From Patescibacteria group bacterium (GTDB lineage Bacteria > Patescibacteriota > Patescibacteriia > 2-12-FULL-60-25): a stretch of DNA of 56,973 nt. Below are positions 17,617 to 26,808 of this stretch, piece by piece. The notes beneath the pieces were generated by a model, which ran no database searches, had not been told where the DNA came from, and saw only the letters and a program-made list of their open reading frames with translations. A program made the position numbers and the translations under genes. Where the stretch lies: NCBI GenBank assembly GCA_029004215.1, contig JAQULH010000003.1, positions 1 through 56,973 of the forward strand, read 5' to 3'. Position 1 is the stretch's first letter. Every line of letters starts with the position of its first letter.

Positions 17617-19488
17617 ATGTGTGGCTTAGCTGGTTTTGCAGGGCAGGGCACAGAAGACCAATTGCGTCGTATGACGCAGGCCATTATTCGGCGCGGCCCG
17701 GATGATGAGGGTTTTTATGTTGGTGAAGGCGTGAGTTTTGGCTTCCGCCGCCTAAGCATTATCGATGTAGCTGGCGGTCATCAGCCACTCTGCAATGAAG
17801 ACGGCAGTATTTGGGTCATGTTGAACGGCGAGATTTACGGTTACAAAACAACCATGGACGAGTTGGTGTCAAAAGGCCATCAATTCAAGACTCGTTCTGA
17901 TACAGAGGTTATCGTGCATGCTTATGAAGAGTGGGGAGATAGCTTTTTAGAAAAACTTCACGGCATGTTTGCCATTGCGCTTTGGGACAGCCGCGCCAAG
18001 CGTCTGCTGTTGGCACGGGACAGGATGGGCAAGAAGCCGCTTTACTGGACAATTAAAAATCAAACGCTTTGGTTCTCGTCAGAGCTCAAAGCCTTGCTCG
18101 CAGCTGGAGTGGTTGACCGCGAAATAGATCTCGCGTCTTTAGGCATGTACTTCCGGACTGATGCCGTACCAACACCACAATCAATTTTTAAGAACGTCAA
18201 AAAATTAGAGCCGGCTAGTGCCATGGCTTGGTCTAACGGACAGGTTGAGAAGACTTGGAAGTTTTGGGAACCGACTCTCTCGCCATCCCGAGCAGAGGGG
18301 TCATCGGATATTGTTCGTCGGCTTGGCAGCTTGATAGACCAATCCGTGGCCGATCGTTTGGTCTCTGACGTCCCGCTCGGCCTTTTTTTGTCCGGCGGCT
18401 TGGACTCAGCCGTTGTCGCGGAAAGCGCAGCGCGCCAAGGCGGCCGCATGAAGGCTTTCACGATTGGGTTTGATGACCCATCGCATGATGAGAGCGGCGC
18501 TGCCAAACAGGTTGCGCAAGCTTTTGGCCTTGAGCATTATGTTGACGTCTTAAAACCAGAGGCGGCCATGGGTATGATTGATGAAGCTGTCAGGCTTTTG
18601 GATGAGCCCCTGGCTGACGCCTCAATCCTTCCTCAGCTTTTATTGTCAAAGTTTACTCGCCAACAAGTCACAGTCGCACTTTCAGGCGATGGGGGAGATG
18701 AACTCTTGCTTGGCTATCAACATATCCGTCCCCACCAGTTGATGAATGTCTTAGGTGCCGGGTCCAGTGTCCTACGTCCTTTGCAGAAAGTTTTGAGTTT
18801 GGTGCCGGCGAAGAGCGGTTACTTCAGCCTTGGTTTCAAGACGCAGCGTCTGGCGCGTGGGCTAGGCGTCAGTGATAAGTGGGCGCGAGACGTGCGTTGG
18901 CGCGGAGCCATGGATGGACAGACCCTGAAGTCACTTTTATTGCCAGAAGTCGCCCAAGCGGTTGAAGTCGACCGCGCTGAGAAGCAACTGGCAGAAAGGG
19001 CAGGTGAGCTGGTCGGCACAAAGGATTTTTGGCAGCAATGGACTTGGGCCTATCTCCGAACGTTTTTAATGGACGAAGTATTGGTTAAAGTCGATCGGGC
19101 CACGATGTGGTTTGCGCTCGAAGCTCGGGCGCCATTGTTGGACACGCGTGTGGTTGAATTTTTATTGAACGTCCCGGCAAAATATAAACTTAATGCCTGG
19201 AAGAACAAGCGTTTGTTTAAAGAGTTGCTTAATGGCAAGGTGCCGGCTCAAATAATCAATAAGCCAAAGCACGGGTTTGCAGTTCCGGTAGGCGCTTGGC
19301 TAAATGGCCCCTTGGCCAGCCGATTTGGAGCTCTGATTGAGCCTGATCGCTTGCACCAACAAGGCTTATTTGACGCCAATGCAGTTAAGAAAATGGCTGA
19401 TGAACATCGGGCCGGCCGGATTGACAGGCGCAAGGAAATGTGGGCCATGTTCATGTTCCAGTTATGGTATGATGCCTGGGCAAAATAA
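17617..19488 (+). CDS. asnB: asparagine synthase (glutamine-hydrolysing)-like amidotransferase
   Basis: 623 residues, full length for the family. The class II glutamine amidotransferase domain comes first, with Cys2 as nucleophile (MCGLAGFAG), RRGPDDEG (25-32) and FGFRRLSIID (41-50). The ATP-pyrophosphatase synthetase domain follows, with the P-loop SGGLDS at 259-264 and VALSGDGGDELLLGY (~352). In polysaccharide loci such proteins often amidate a uronic acid or similar carboxylate rather than make asparagine; which applies here is open. It leads the + operon 17617-32124. Confidence 0.92.
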   Translation: MCGLAGFAGQGTEDQLRRMTQAIIRRGPDDEGFYVGEGVSFGFRRLSIIDVAGGHQPLCNEDGSIWVMLNGEIYGYKTTMDELVSKGHQFKTRSDTEVIVHAYEEWGDSFLEKLHGMFAIALWDSRAKRLLLARDRMGKKPLYWTIKNQTLWFSSELKALLAAGVVDREIDLASLGMYFRTDAVPTPQSIFKNVKKLEPASAMAWSNGQVEKTWKFWEPTLSPSRAEGSSDIVRRLGSLIDQSVADRLVSDVPLGLFLSGGLDSAVVAESAARQGGRMKAFTIGFDDPSHDESGAAKQVAQAFGLEHYVDVLKPEAAMGMIDEAVRLLDEPLADASILPQLLLSKFTRQQVTVALSGDGGDELLLGYQHIRPHQLMNVLGAGSSVLRPLQKVLSLVPAKSGYFSLGFKTQRLARGLGVSDKWARDVRWRGAMDGQTLKSLLLPEVAQAVEVDRAEKQLAERAGELVGTKDFWQQWTWAYLRTFLMDEVLVKVDRATMWFALEARAPLLDTRVVEFLLNVPAKYKLNAWKNKRLFKELLNGKVPAQIINKPKHGFAVPVGAWLNGPLASRFGALIEPDRLHQQGLFDANAVKKMADEHRAGRIDRRKEMWAMFMFQLWYDAWAK

Positions 19489-19507
19489 GGCGATATTTCT
19501 CTTAACT

Positions 19508-20464
19508 ATGCCAAATATTAACTCAGTCTCAGTAGTTATACCGGTCTATAATGAGGTCGAAAACCTTGGTTTGCTGCATGGCCAGCTTGCCCAGGTCGCG
19601 GGCAGCCTACCAAGCCTGGGTTTTGAATTTATCTTTGTGGATGATGGGTCAAAAGACGGCAGTGTCGAGGTCTTGCATCAACTGGCCAGCCAAGACCCAA
19701 GGGTCAAGGTTGCCATCTTTAGTCGCAATACCGGCCAAACTGCGGCCATGTCATGCGGCATCAAACTAGCCACTGGCGATGTCATCATGCCAATGGATGC
19801 TGATTTGCAGAATGACCCGGCTGACATCCCGCACTTCTTGGAAAAAATCAATGAAGGTTATTCTTGTGTTTCCGGTTGGCGCAAAGATCGCAAAGATACT
19901 TTGGTCATGCGCAAGCTTCCATCCTGGATGGCTAACTCCATCATCTCTTGGATGACGGGCGTACATTTGCATGATTATGGCTGCAGCCTCAAAGCTTATC
20001 TGCGGGACGTTATCCAGGGTGTTGAACTTTATGGCGAGATGCACCGCTTTATCCCGGCTTATGCTGTTTGGTCCGGCGCCAAAGTTACCGAAATAGTCGT
20101 CAATCACCGTCCACGCGTTCACGGAGTTTCTAAATACGGCATCTCGCGTGTCTTTAAGGTTGTCTTGGATTTGATTGTCGTCAAGTTTTTGACAAAATAC
20201 TTTAACAAACCAATGCACTTTTTTGGTGCCGCCGGTTTTATCTCATTGTTTTTAGGTTTGGCAGTTGAAGTGATTGCCATTATCTACAAGCTCACTGGTT
20301 TAAAAGATTTTGTACAAACGCCCTTGCCTACCATTGGAGCCATGTTCGTGATTGTTGGATTCCAATTTATCTTGTTTGGCCTGGTGGCAGAAGTCTTGAT
20401 GCGAACTTATTACGAAGCTCAAAATAGGACCCCTTACCATATTAAAGAAAAAATTAACCTATGA
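19508..20464 (+). CDS. GT2 glycosyltransferase, DPM1/GtrB-like (polyprenyl-phosphate sugar synthase)
   Basis: 318 residues from ATG 19508. Open frame continues upstream to 19337 inside the asparagine synthetase gene but only MPNINSVSVVIPVYNE begins the GT2 fold. FIFVDDGSKDG (~40), PMDADLQNDPADIPHF (~97, DxD-type metal site) and two C-terminal membrane helices (~230-255 and ~270-295) match enzymes that load a sugar onto polyprenyl phosphate for later use by GT-C enzymes, of which several follow in the operon. ATGA overlap downstream. Confidence 0.9.
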   Translation: MPNINSVSVVIPVYNEVENLGLLHGQLAQVAGSLPSLGFEFIFVDDGSKDGSVEVLHQLASQDPRVKVAIFSRNTGQTAAMSCGIKLATGDVIMPMDADLQNDPADIPHFLEKINEGYSCVSGWRKDRKDTLVMRKLPSWMANSIISWMTGVHLHDYGCSLKAYLRDVIQGVELYGEMHRFIPAYAVWSGAKVTEIVVNHRPRVHGVSKYGISRVFKVVLDLIVVKFLTKYFNKPMHFFGAAGFISLFLGLAVEVIAIIYKLTGLKDFVQTPLPTIGAMFVIVGFQFILFGLVAEVLMRTYYEAQNRTPYHIKEKINL

Positions 20465-21447
20465 AGCGTTCTTTATTGATTCACCTTGAATGTCCGTCAT
20501 GCCACCAGGCCTTCAACCTCACGGTTGATAAAGAAGATGGGGCGGAAGTCATGGAAGGGAAATTATCCTGTGCTTGCAGCAGCTACCCGATAGTCAGGGG
20601 AGTGCCTCGTTTGCTGCCAGGGACAACCGACCAAAAAAATTGGACAACTGCCGAACGTTTTGGCGAAGAATGGAAACAGTTCTCGATGTTGACCGACAAA
20701 TATGAGCAGCAATTTTTGAGTTGGATTGAACCGGTCAAGCCAGATCATTTCAATGGCAAACTTGTACTGGATGTCGGGTGTGGCAAAGGCAGGCATGTGC
20801 TTTATGCCCAAAAGTTTGGCGCGCAAGAAGTTATTGGCGTCGACTTGTCGCAAGCTGTTGATGCGGCTTTTGATAATGTTGGATGTTTGCCAAACGTGCA
20901 CATTGTCCAGGCTGACCTCTACAAGCTGCCGCTCAAGCCAGAATACGATTATGCCTATTCAATCGGCGTCTTGCACCATACACCAGACCCGGCCAAGTCT
21001 TTCCAGTGCATGGTGGATAAGGTTAAGCAGGGCGGTTCTGTTTCGGCTTGGATTTATGGTCGGGAAGGCAATGGCTGGATCATCTATATCTTAAATCCCA
21101 TCAGGCGCATCACATCCAAGTTGCCTTTGCCCATAACTAAGAGTCTGGCTTTTATCTTGGCAGTCATCATGCAGGCGGGCCTGAAAGTTTTTTATTGGCC
21201 AGCCGAGCACGTGAGCTGGCTCAAATGGATGAAAAAGATCTTGCCTTACTCTGCTTACCTTTGCTCAATCGCTGATTATTCATTCAAGGAGAACTATTCG
21301 ATTGTCTTTGATCATTTGTTGCCTGAGATTGCTTTTTACATCCGCCAGGAAGAGTTCCAGAAGTGGTTTGATGATGCCAAATTGCAAAATGTTGTTATTA
21401 CGCGCCGCAACAATAACAGTTGGCGCGGTTTTGGATCAAAAATATGA
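20461..21447 (+). CDS. SAM methyltransferase with N-terminal zinc-ribbon (Trm112-like)
   Basis: 328 residues. Cys11, Cys14, Cys37 and Cys39 form a zinc-ribbon-like module with IVRGVPRLLP behind it, as in Trm112p-type fusions. The methyltransferase follows: VLDVGCGKGRHVLYAQKFGA (~102-121), GVDLSQ, YSIGVLHHTPDPAKSF (~165). C-terminal ~100 residues are partly hydrophobic and of unknown role. ATGA overlaps on both sides. Confidence 0.88.
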   Translation: MKRSLLIHLECPSCHQAFNLTVDKEDGAEVMEGKLSCACSSYPIVRGVPRLLPGTTDQKNWTTAERFGEEWKQFSMLTDKYEQQFLSWIEPVKPDHFNGKLVLDVGCGKGRHVLYAQKFGAQEVIGVDLSQAVDAAFDNVGCLPNVHIVQADLYKLPLKPEYDYAYSIGVLHHTPDPAKSFQCMVDKVKQGGSVSAWIYGREGNGWIIYILNPIRRITSKLPLPITKSLAFILAVIMQAGLKVFYWPAEHVSWLKWMKKILPYSAYLCSIADYSFKENYSIVFDHLLPEIAFYIRQEEFQKWFDDAKLQNVVITRRNNNSWRGFGSKI

Positions 21448-22046
21448 CAGAAATCACACTCAGTCCAGAGTTAGCCTCGCGTACAGTCCTTAACTTGGGC
21501 TGTGGGCAGTATCCTTTTCCGGAAGCTTTGAACGTGGATGTCATACCGCAATCCAAAGCGGATGTGTTGCTCGATTTGAACGACCCGGAGGCCTTGCTTG
21601 GTTTGCCCCACAATCATTATGACAAGATAACCATGTTTCATGTTTTGGAACATTTGGGCGATCCATTCAAGACGCTTAAGAGTTGTGCTGAGCTTTTAAA
21701 ACCCGGAGGCATCCTGCGCATACAAGTTCCCCATGCTTCGCGCGGTTTTACCCATGCGGAACACCAGCACGGCTTTGATGTCAGCTTCCCTTATTACCTC
21801 AATCCCAAACTGCCGGCCTTTTATTATGGCCCAACTCTGGAATTGGTCAGCATGCGTTTGGATTGGGCTGTTAGGTTTGATGTTTACCGGATGGTTGTCC
21901 CATCCTGGCAAGTCTCAGTCATCCAAGCTATAAATGCCTTGATCACGCCGCTCGCCAACTTGTCGCCGGGTTTTTGTTCGCGCATTTGGTGCTACTGGGT
22001 CGGTGGCTTTGAGCAAATCGAGTATATTCTTCGCAAACCCCTTTAG
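21444..22046 (+). CDS. class I SAM-dependent methyltransferase
   Basis: 200 residues from ATG 21444, which overlaps the previous TGA (ATGA). The glycine motif is the variant VLNLGCGQYPFPEALNVDV (~15-33), as in small predicted glycan methyltransferases; MFHVLEHLGDPFKTLKSC (~62) and LKPGGILRIQVPH follow. Same subtype as the gene at 33206. Confidence 0.85.
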   Translation: MTEITLSPELASRTVLNLGCGQYPFPEALNVDVIPQSKADVLLDLNDPEALLGLPHNHYDKITMFHVLEHLGDPFKTLKSCAELLKPGGILRIQVPHASRGFTHAEHQHGFDVSFPYYLNPKLPAFYYGPTLELVSMRLDWAVRFDVYRMVVPSWQVSVIQAINALITPLANLSPGFCSRIWCYWVGGFEQIEYILRKPL

Positions 22047-22063
22047 GGTTAGTGGGAAGGCAT

Positions 22064-23215
22064 ATGAAGATATTACTCATCAATTATGAGTTTCCTCCTT
22101 TTGGAGGAGGTGGCGGGCGAATTTCTTATGAAGTTGCGAAGATTCTGAGCAAGCAGATTGATGTTGATATTTTAACAGCGTATGACTACAACCATAAGAT
22201 TCATCCGGAAAAGATTGAAGGCGTTGAATTGGTCACTGTCCCATCATTCAGGATGTCACTCCTTCAGTGTGGTTTAAGAGGCATGATTTCGTTTGTTTGT
22301 TTTGCTGTCCCGGCCATGCAAAAGGCCTTGAGAAACAACCATTATGATTTGATCCATTACTTTTTTAGCATACCTACGGGGCTAGTATCATTATTTCAAG
22401 ACAAAAAAACGCCCTATATAGTTTCTTTGAATGGCGGTGACGTACCTTATTATACAACGCAGGAAAGCAGTTTTTTGCAAATGGCAATCCAGCCCATAAA
22501 TAAAACCATAGTCAAACGTGCCAGTGCAGTAACAGCCGTTAGCGGAGATTTGGCTTCGTTTGCTAAAAAACAATTTGGACGTGACGATATTTCGGTTATC
22601 CATAATGGAATCAACACTGGGAATTTTTGTCGCAGTCCCCAAAGAGAGACTCGAAATAACGGGATCGTTAGGTTGATTTGCGTTTCAAGGCTTGCGCAAT
22701 GGAAGCGTATTGATTTACTTATACGGGCGTTACAGGGTATGACGGGAGTGGTTTTAGAGATTATTGGCGATGGGGGATATAGGCAGGAGCTGAAGAGGTT
22801 GGTTAGAGATCTCAAATTAGAAAGCATTGTTACGTTTCGGGGTTATGTAAAGAATGGAGATCTGAAGAATTTTTTGCAGGTATCCGATGTTTTTGTTTTG
22901 CCATCCAACGCCGATTCTTTCGGGATCGTTTTCTTGGAGGCTATGGCCTGCGGTCTGCCGGTTATAGGGTGCCGTGCGGGCGGTGTTCCGGAAGTGATCG
23001 CCGACGGACAGACGGGGTTATTGGTTCAACCGAATGATTTAGATAGTTTAAGGAGTGCGATAAAGTCGTTAGTAGACAATATGGAGCTAAGAGCCAAGAT
23101 GGGCAATGCTGGCCTACAAAGAGCGAAAGATTTTTTTGAATGGGATATAATAAGCGCTCGTTATCTATCTCTATATCAGACAGTGTTGTCAAAAAATGAT
23201 ATTTTAAAGCAATGA
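22064..23215 (+). CDS. GT4-family glycosyltransferase
   Basis: 383 residues from ATG 22064; a GTG 12 bases earlier is in frame but GGGAAGG sits just ahead of this ATG. N-terminal loop NYEFPPFGGGGGRISYEVAK, donor domain LICVSRLAQWKRIDLLIRAL, EX7E NADSFGIVFLEAMACGLPV with its first Glu replaced by Asp. More A+T-rich codon use than the genes before 22046 begins here and persists to about 24945. Confidence 0.9.
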   Translation: MKILLINYEFPPFGGGGGRISYEVAKILSKQIDVDILTAYDYNHKIHPEKIEGVELVTVPSFRMSLLQCGLRGMISFVCFAVPAMQKALRNNHYDLIHYFFSIPTGLVSLFQDKKTPYIVSLNGGDVPYYTTQESSFLQMAIQPINKTIVKRASAVTAVSGDLASFAKKQFGRDDISVIHNGINTGNFCRSPQRETRNNGIVRLICVSRLAQWKRIDLLIRALQGMTGVVLEIIGDGGYRQELKRLVRDLKLESIVTFRGYVKNGDLKNFLQVSDVFVLPSNADSFGIVFLEAMACGLPVIGCRAGGVPEVIADGQTGLLVQPNDLDSLRSAIKSLVDNMELRAKMGNAGLQRAKDFFEWDIISARYLSLYQTVLSKNDILKQ

Positions 23216-23224
23216 TTTGATGAT

Positions 23225-24193
23225 ATGGAATATACGGATTTTTTTGTAACCAGAGTCAACGAGGTCTATCATGATGTAGAAGGGGATAGATATGAACAGA
23301 GGCATCCGGAAATTTTAGTCGATGAAATAAAGCGTTGGAAGCTATTAGGTGAACAATTTATTAAAAATAATCCTAGACCTTTAACGTTATTGGATATAGG
23401 CACAGGAACTGGTTTTGTACCTTTACAGATAGTAGAATACTTACGTAAGGGCGACACTTTGACATGCTCCGATGTATCGCAAGTGATGCTTGATGCCGTA
23501 AGAGAGAAATTAAGCGGGCTGTTGATGCGGCTTGGGGTAACTGAAAGCTATATTAAATTGGATAACGGGCGAATCCCAATGTCTGATGGTAGCGTAGATA
23601 TGCTCACGGTAAATTCTGTTCTACATCACATTCAGGACTTGGATAATTTTTTTTCAGAGGTTAATCGGGTGATGGGAAAGGATGGAATTGTCATCATCAC
23701 GCATGAGCCAAATGCCTTATTTTATGCAAATACAAAATTGTGGCTTAACTATCGAATATGCTCTTTCTTTTTCAATCCAAAACAGTTTATTATCGATTTC
23801 TTGATGCGGAAAGGCATCTTTGAGTGGGTAAGGGGTTGGTATTATCGTTTTAGCAGAGAAGTGCGGGATTATAATGAAGTTATCAGCGAGGTTAATTATC
23901 GTCTAAAAAAAGATGGGCTCATTGAACGCGATTTAACCGCTTCTGAAATGACGGAAATTGTTGATATTCATTCGCCCGGTGCTGGCGGAAAATATGCGAG
24001 CAGAGGATTTTCAGTGTATCACTTACAGTCGAACCTGTTGAAAGACTATAAAATACTTTGGGAGGAGACGTATGATCATATATTGACAACGAGCACCAGT
24101 AATTTTCTAACTTGCAAATATGACCAATGGCTAAATAAACGTTTCCCCAAAGACGGATCTCATTTTTCTGTAGTTTTTAAAAAAATATGTTGA
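23225..24193 (+). CDS. UbiE-like SAM-dependent methyltransferase (paralogue of 10626)
   Basis: 322 residues. It starts with VYHDVEGDRYEQRHPEI and carries LLDIGTGTGFVPLQIVEYL (~57), VDMLTVNSVLHHIQDLDNFF (~123) and EIVDIHSPGAGGKYASRGFS (~240). Every one of these blocks matches the gene at 10626. The gene is clearly A+T-richer than that paralogue. It overlaps the following gene by 7 bases. Confidence 0.87.
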   Translation: MEYTDFFVTRVNEVYHDVEGDRYEQRHPEILVDEIKRWKLLGEQFIKNNPRPLTLLDIGTGTGFVPLQIVEYLRKGDTLTCSDVSQVMLDAVREKLSGLLMRLGVTESYIKLDNGRIPMSDGSVDMLTVNSVLHHIQDLDNFFSEVNRVMGKDGIVIITHEPNALFYANTKLWLNYRICSFFFNPKQFIIDFLMRKGIFEWVRGWYYRFSREVRDYNEVISEVNYRLKKDGLIERDLTASEMTEIVDIHSPGAGGKYASRGFSVYHLQSNLLKDYKILWEETYDHILTTSTSNFLTCKYDQWLNKRFPKDGSHFSVVFKKIC

Positions 24194-24945
24194 ATTATCG
24201 CAAAGTTTTGCTCGAAAAATATATAACAACCGCTTACGGTCATAACCATGAAAGTGCAGGAAAAGCGTTTGTAAAAGATGATTTTTTGAGTTATATGACC
24301 TATTTTAAATACAATTATTTAAAGTTATTACCGGAAGATAAAGGGGCGGTTATTTTAGAGTTAGGCCCAGGTATGGGACAGTTTATGAACTTTGTTAAAT
24401 TAAATGGTTATAAAAACATTTCTGGATTGGATGGTTCCATAGAGGTTGTTAATCACTGTCGGAATCAGGATTTGGATGTCGCGTTGTGTTCGGATTTTAT
24501 AGGATATTTCAATCAGTCTAACCCGGAAGCTCGGTATGATATGATTGTCGCGAATGATTTTTTAGAGCACTTTTGCAAAGAGGAACTGTTCTCGTTGCTC
24601 TCTGGCTTACGAAGTTATTTAAAACCAGGCGGAGCGTTGATTATGAAGATTCCGAACGCTTCAGCATGTTTTGTGGGTGCGCATAGCCGGTACTGTGATT
24701 TCACACATGAAGTGTCATTTACCGAATTAAGCATACGTCAATTGTTGAGCGCATTGGATTTTTCAAGTATTCGTATTCTGGCCCCGAATATGTTTTGTTT
24801 CTACCGTAATCCGTTAAATTACCTTGGTAAGCTATTGGCCTACATTTTGACGAAGCTTCAGATTTTGATTTATCGGCTGCATGGCAGCTTTGACGTAAAG
24901 ATTGTAAGCGGGTCCATGATCGTAACAGCTAAAAAGAATACTTGA
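24187..24945 (+). CDS. class I SAM-dependent methyltransferase
   Basis: 252 residues. Motif I VILELGPGMGQFMNFVKLNG (~56), GLDGSIEVVNHC, MIVANDFLEHFCKEELF (~119) and LKPGGALIMKIPN. Hydrophobic C-terminal stretch near 215-235. A+T-rich like its two upstream neighbours. ATG lies inside the end of the previous gene. Confidence 0.85.
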   Translation: MLNYRKVLLEKYITTAYGHNHESAGKAFVKDDFLSYMTYFKYNYLKLLPEDKGAVILELGPGMGQFMNFVKLNGYKNISGLDGSIEVVNHCRNQDLDVALCSDFIGYFNQSNPEARYDMIVANDFLEHFCKEELFSLLSGLRSYLKPGGALIMKIPNASACFVGAHSRYCDFTHEVSFTELSIRQLLSALDFSSIRILAPNMFCFYRNPLNYLGKLLAYILTKLQILIYRLHGSFDVKIVSGSMIVTAKKNT

Positions 24946-24946
24946 T

Positions 24947-25837
24947 ATGATTGTTGTCCCGGAATCGGCTTTTGAAAAGGTCATGCATGATCTAGGGCGA
25001 TATTTTGAAAAAATTTCTAAAATTCCCGCAGCTAAGATCGTGCGTGATGCGTTGGATCCCGTCAAACCAAAAGAACAGCTTGAAATATTGTCCAGATATT
25101 TTAAAAATGACAGCTTAGAGGGTAAAAAGCTTTTAGAGATAGGTTCTGGTTATGGCCTGTTCGTCGCGGTCGCCCGAAAGGAATATATGGTTGAAGCTTA
25201 TGGAGTTGAGCCGGATGGGGGTGAGGGGTTTGAGGGCTCCCACTTTGTATCCCAAGAAATCATGAAAGTTAATTTTTTGCCGCAGGAGGCCATTATCCGA
25301 GCCGCCGGTGAGAAACTACCTTTTGCGGATTCCAGTTTTGATATCGTCTATTCGACTAATGTCCTGGAACATGTTTCTGATCCGGTCCAAGTTATCAATG
25401 AAGCGATCAGGGTTTGCCGTCCGGGAGGCGTAATCCAAATCGTCGTACCTAATTATGGTTCGATTTTTGACGGCCATTATGCTTGCTGGTATTTGCCTTA
25501 CCAACCCAAATGGCTTTGGAAATGGTATCTGAAGAATATTTTACGTCGGGATCCGGGTTTTGCGGATACTTTAAGGACCAACATTAATTATTTTTATTTG
25601 AAAAAAGTTTTATCGCCATTCGTTGCGTCAGGCAAAGTGCAAACGCTGGGTTATGGGGAAGATGTGTTTAAGGAGAGGATGACGCATGCGAGTTTTACGC
25701 CTTGGGCCGGCTTGACCAAGATTTCTAAAATTTTGCAGTTGGCACACAGGCTCAAGCTGGTCGGCTTGGCGACCTGGGCAATGATTTTGATAAAGGCTTA
25801 TAATCCAATCATCCTAACCGTCAAGAAATTGCAATGA
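24947..25837 (+). CDS. class I SAM-dependent methyltransferase
   Basis: 296 residues. Motif I LLEIGSGYGLFVAVARKEYM (~64), GVEPDGG, FDIVYSTNVLEHVSDPVQV (~130), CRPGGVIQIVVPNYGSIFDG. The block after motif IV is that of glycan-locus methyltransferases acting near membrane-bound acceptors. One base separates it from the previous stop; ATGA overlap with the next gene. Confidence 0.86.
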   Translation: MIVVPESAFEKVMHDLGRYFEKISKIPAAKIVRDALDPVKPKEQLEILSRYFKNDSLEGKKLLEIGSGYGLFVAVARKEYMVEAYGVEPDGGEGFEGSHFVSQEIMKVNFLPQEAIIRAAGEKLPFADSSFDIVYSTNVLEHVSDPVQVINEAIRVCRPGGVIQIVVPNYGSIFDGHYACWYLPYQPKWLWKWYLKNILRRDPGFADTLRTNINYFYLKKVLSPFVASGKVQTLGYGEDVFKERMTHASFTPWAGLTKISKILQLAHRLKLVGLATWAMILIKAYNPIILTVKKLQ

Positions 25838-26805
25838 AAAAGCGGTTACTCTTCTTCCTAAAATTAATCATTGGCTGCGCATTGTTGGCAGTAGTTTTTT
25901 GGGTGGTGGATCTGCACAGTGTCACGGAACTATTAGGGAGAGTCCATTTGGGATATTACCTACTAAGCCTGGCAATATTCTTCTTATGCTGGTTGGTAAA
26001 CACCATGAAGTGGCAGTTGATTTTGTCCGGCTTGCGCTGTGACGTTGATTTTTGGACCTTGCTGAAGTTCAACTTTTCGAGTTTTTATTTTGCGCTGGTA
26101 TTGCCAGGCGGGCAGGCGACCGGTGAGTTAATCAAATGCTATCGCGTGGCCAAAACCGGCGATAACAAACTGCCATTGGTACTGTCTGTTTTTATGGATA
26201 GGTTGACCGGCTTGGCCGGTTCTGTGACCTTGGGCATAGTCGGATTGATATTTTCTGCGACGGTCTTACCTAATCGTGGAGCGCTTTTGGCGATCAGCAT
26301 TGCTTTCGCCTTATTATCTGCAATCTTTCTTGGCCTGCTATTTTTTCCATGGATGAACCATTGGCTGGTCAGGTTGTTGAAATTTATTTTTGGTTTTGCT
26401 TGGTTTAAAAACAAGTTTGACCCACAGGCCATAACCAAGGCAGGGGAGACGTTCAAAGGATCTTACGCCATGTTGGCCATAGCCCTTGTCTTTAGCTTAG
26501 CCTTCCAGATTTTAGGGACAATCTGCGTGCATTACTTGGCTTTGTCTTTGGGCCTGACCATCGGCCTGTTGGATTTGTTGTGGGTTTACTCTTTAGTGAG
26601 TATTGTCTTACTCGTGCCAGTATCTTTGATGGGTTTGGGGTTAAGGGAAGGATCTTTTGTCGGATTATTGGCGCTGCTGGCGATTCCCGGTTATGCGGCA
26701 GTCAGCCTTTCGCTTTTGGTATTTACCGTCAATTTGTTTGCGGCTTTATGCGGAGGCTTCATGGAACTGGTGCACTACTTAGTTTCTTTGAAGCGAAAGA
26801 AGTAA
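25834..26805 (+). CDS. LPG-synthase-TM / UPF0104 family membrane protein
   Basis: 323 residues, about 8 membrane helices. KRLLFFLKLIIGCALLAVVF starts the first helix; the family block LNFSSFYFALVLPGG is present as FNFSSFYFALVLPGGQATGE (~70-89), followed by VFMDRLTGLAG (~109). The family (AglD/MprF-TM-like) is associated with flipping of lipid-linked substrates or lipid modification. Position among methyltransferases and GT-C-like proteins suggests flipping of a polyprenyl-phosphate sugar (inference). Confidence 0.88.
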   Translation: MKKRLLFFLKLIIGCALLAVVFWVVDLHSVTELLGRVHLGYYLLSLAIFFLCWLVNTMKWQLILSGLRCDVDFWTLLKFNFSSFYFALVLPGGQATGELIKCYRVAKTGDNKLPLVLSVFMDRLTGLAGSVTLGIVGLIFSATVLPNRGALLAISIAFALLSAIFLGLLFFPWMNHWLVRLLKFIFGFAWFKNKFDPQAITKAGETFKGSYAMLAIALVFSLAFQILGTICVHYLALSLGLTIGLLDLLWVYSLVSIVLLVPVSLMGLGLREGSFVGLLALLAIPGYAAVSLSLLVFTVNLFAALCGGFMELVHYLVSLKRKK

Positions 26806-26808
26806 GTT

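Noticed and set aside
19337-19507. Longer N-terminus of the GT2 gene at 19508
   Set aside because: It lies within the asparagine synthetase-like gene in another frame and is not GT2-like.
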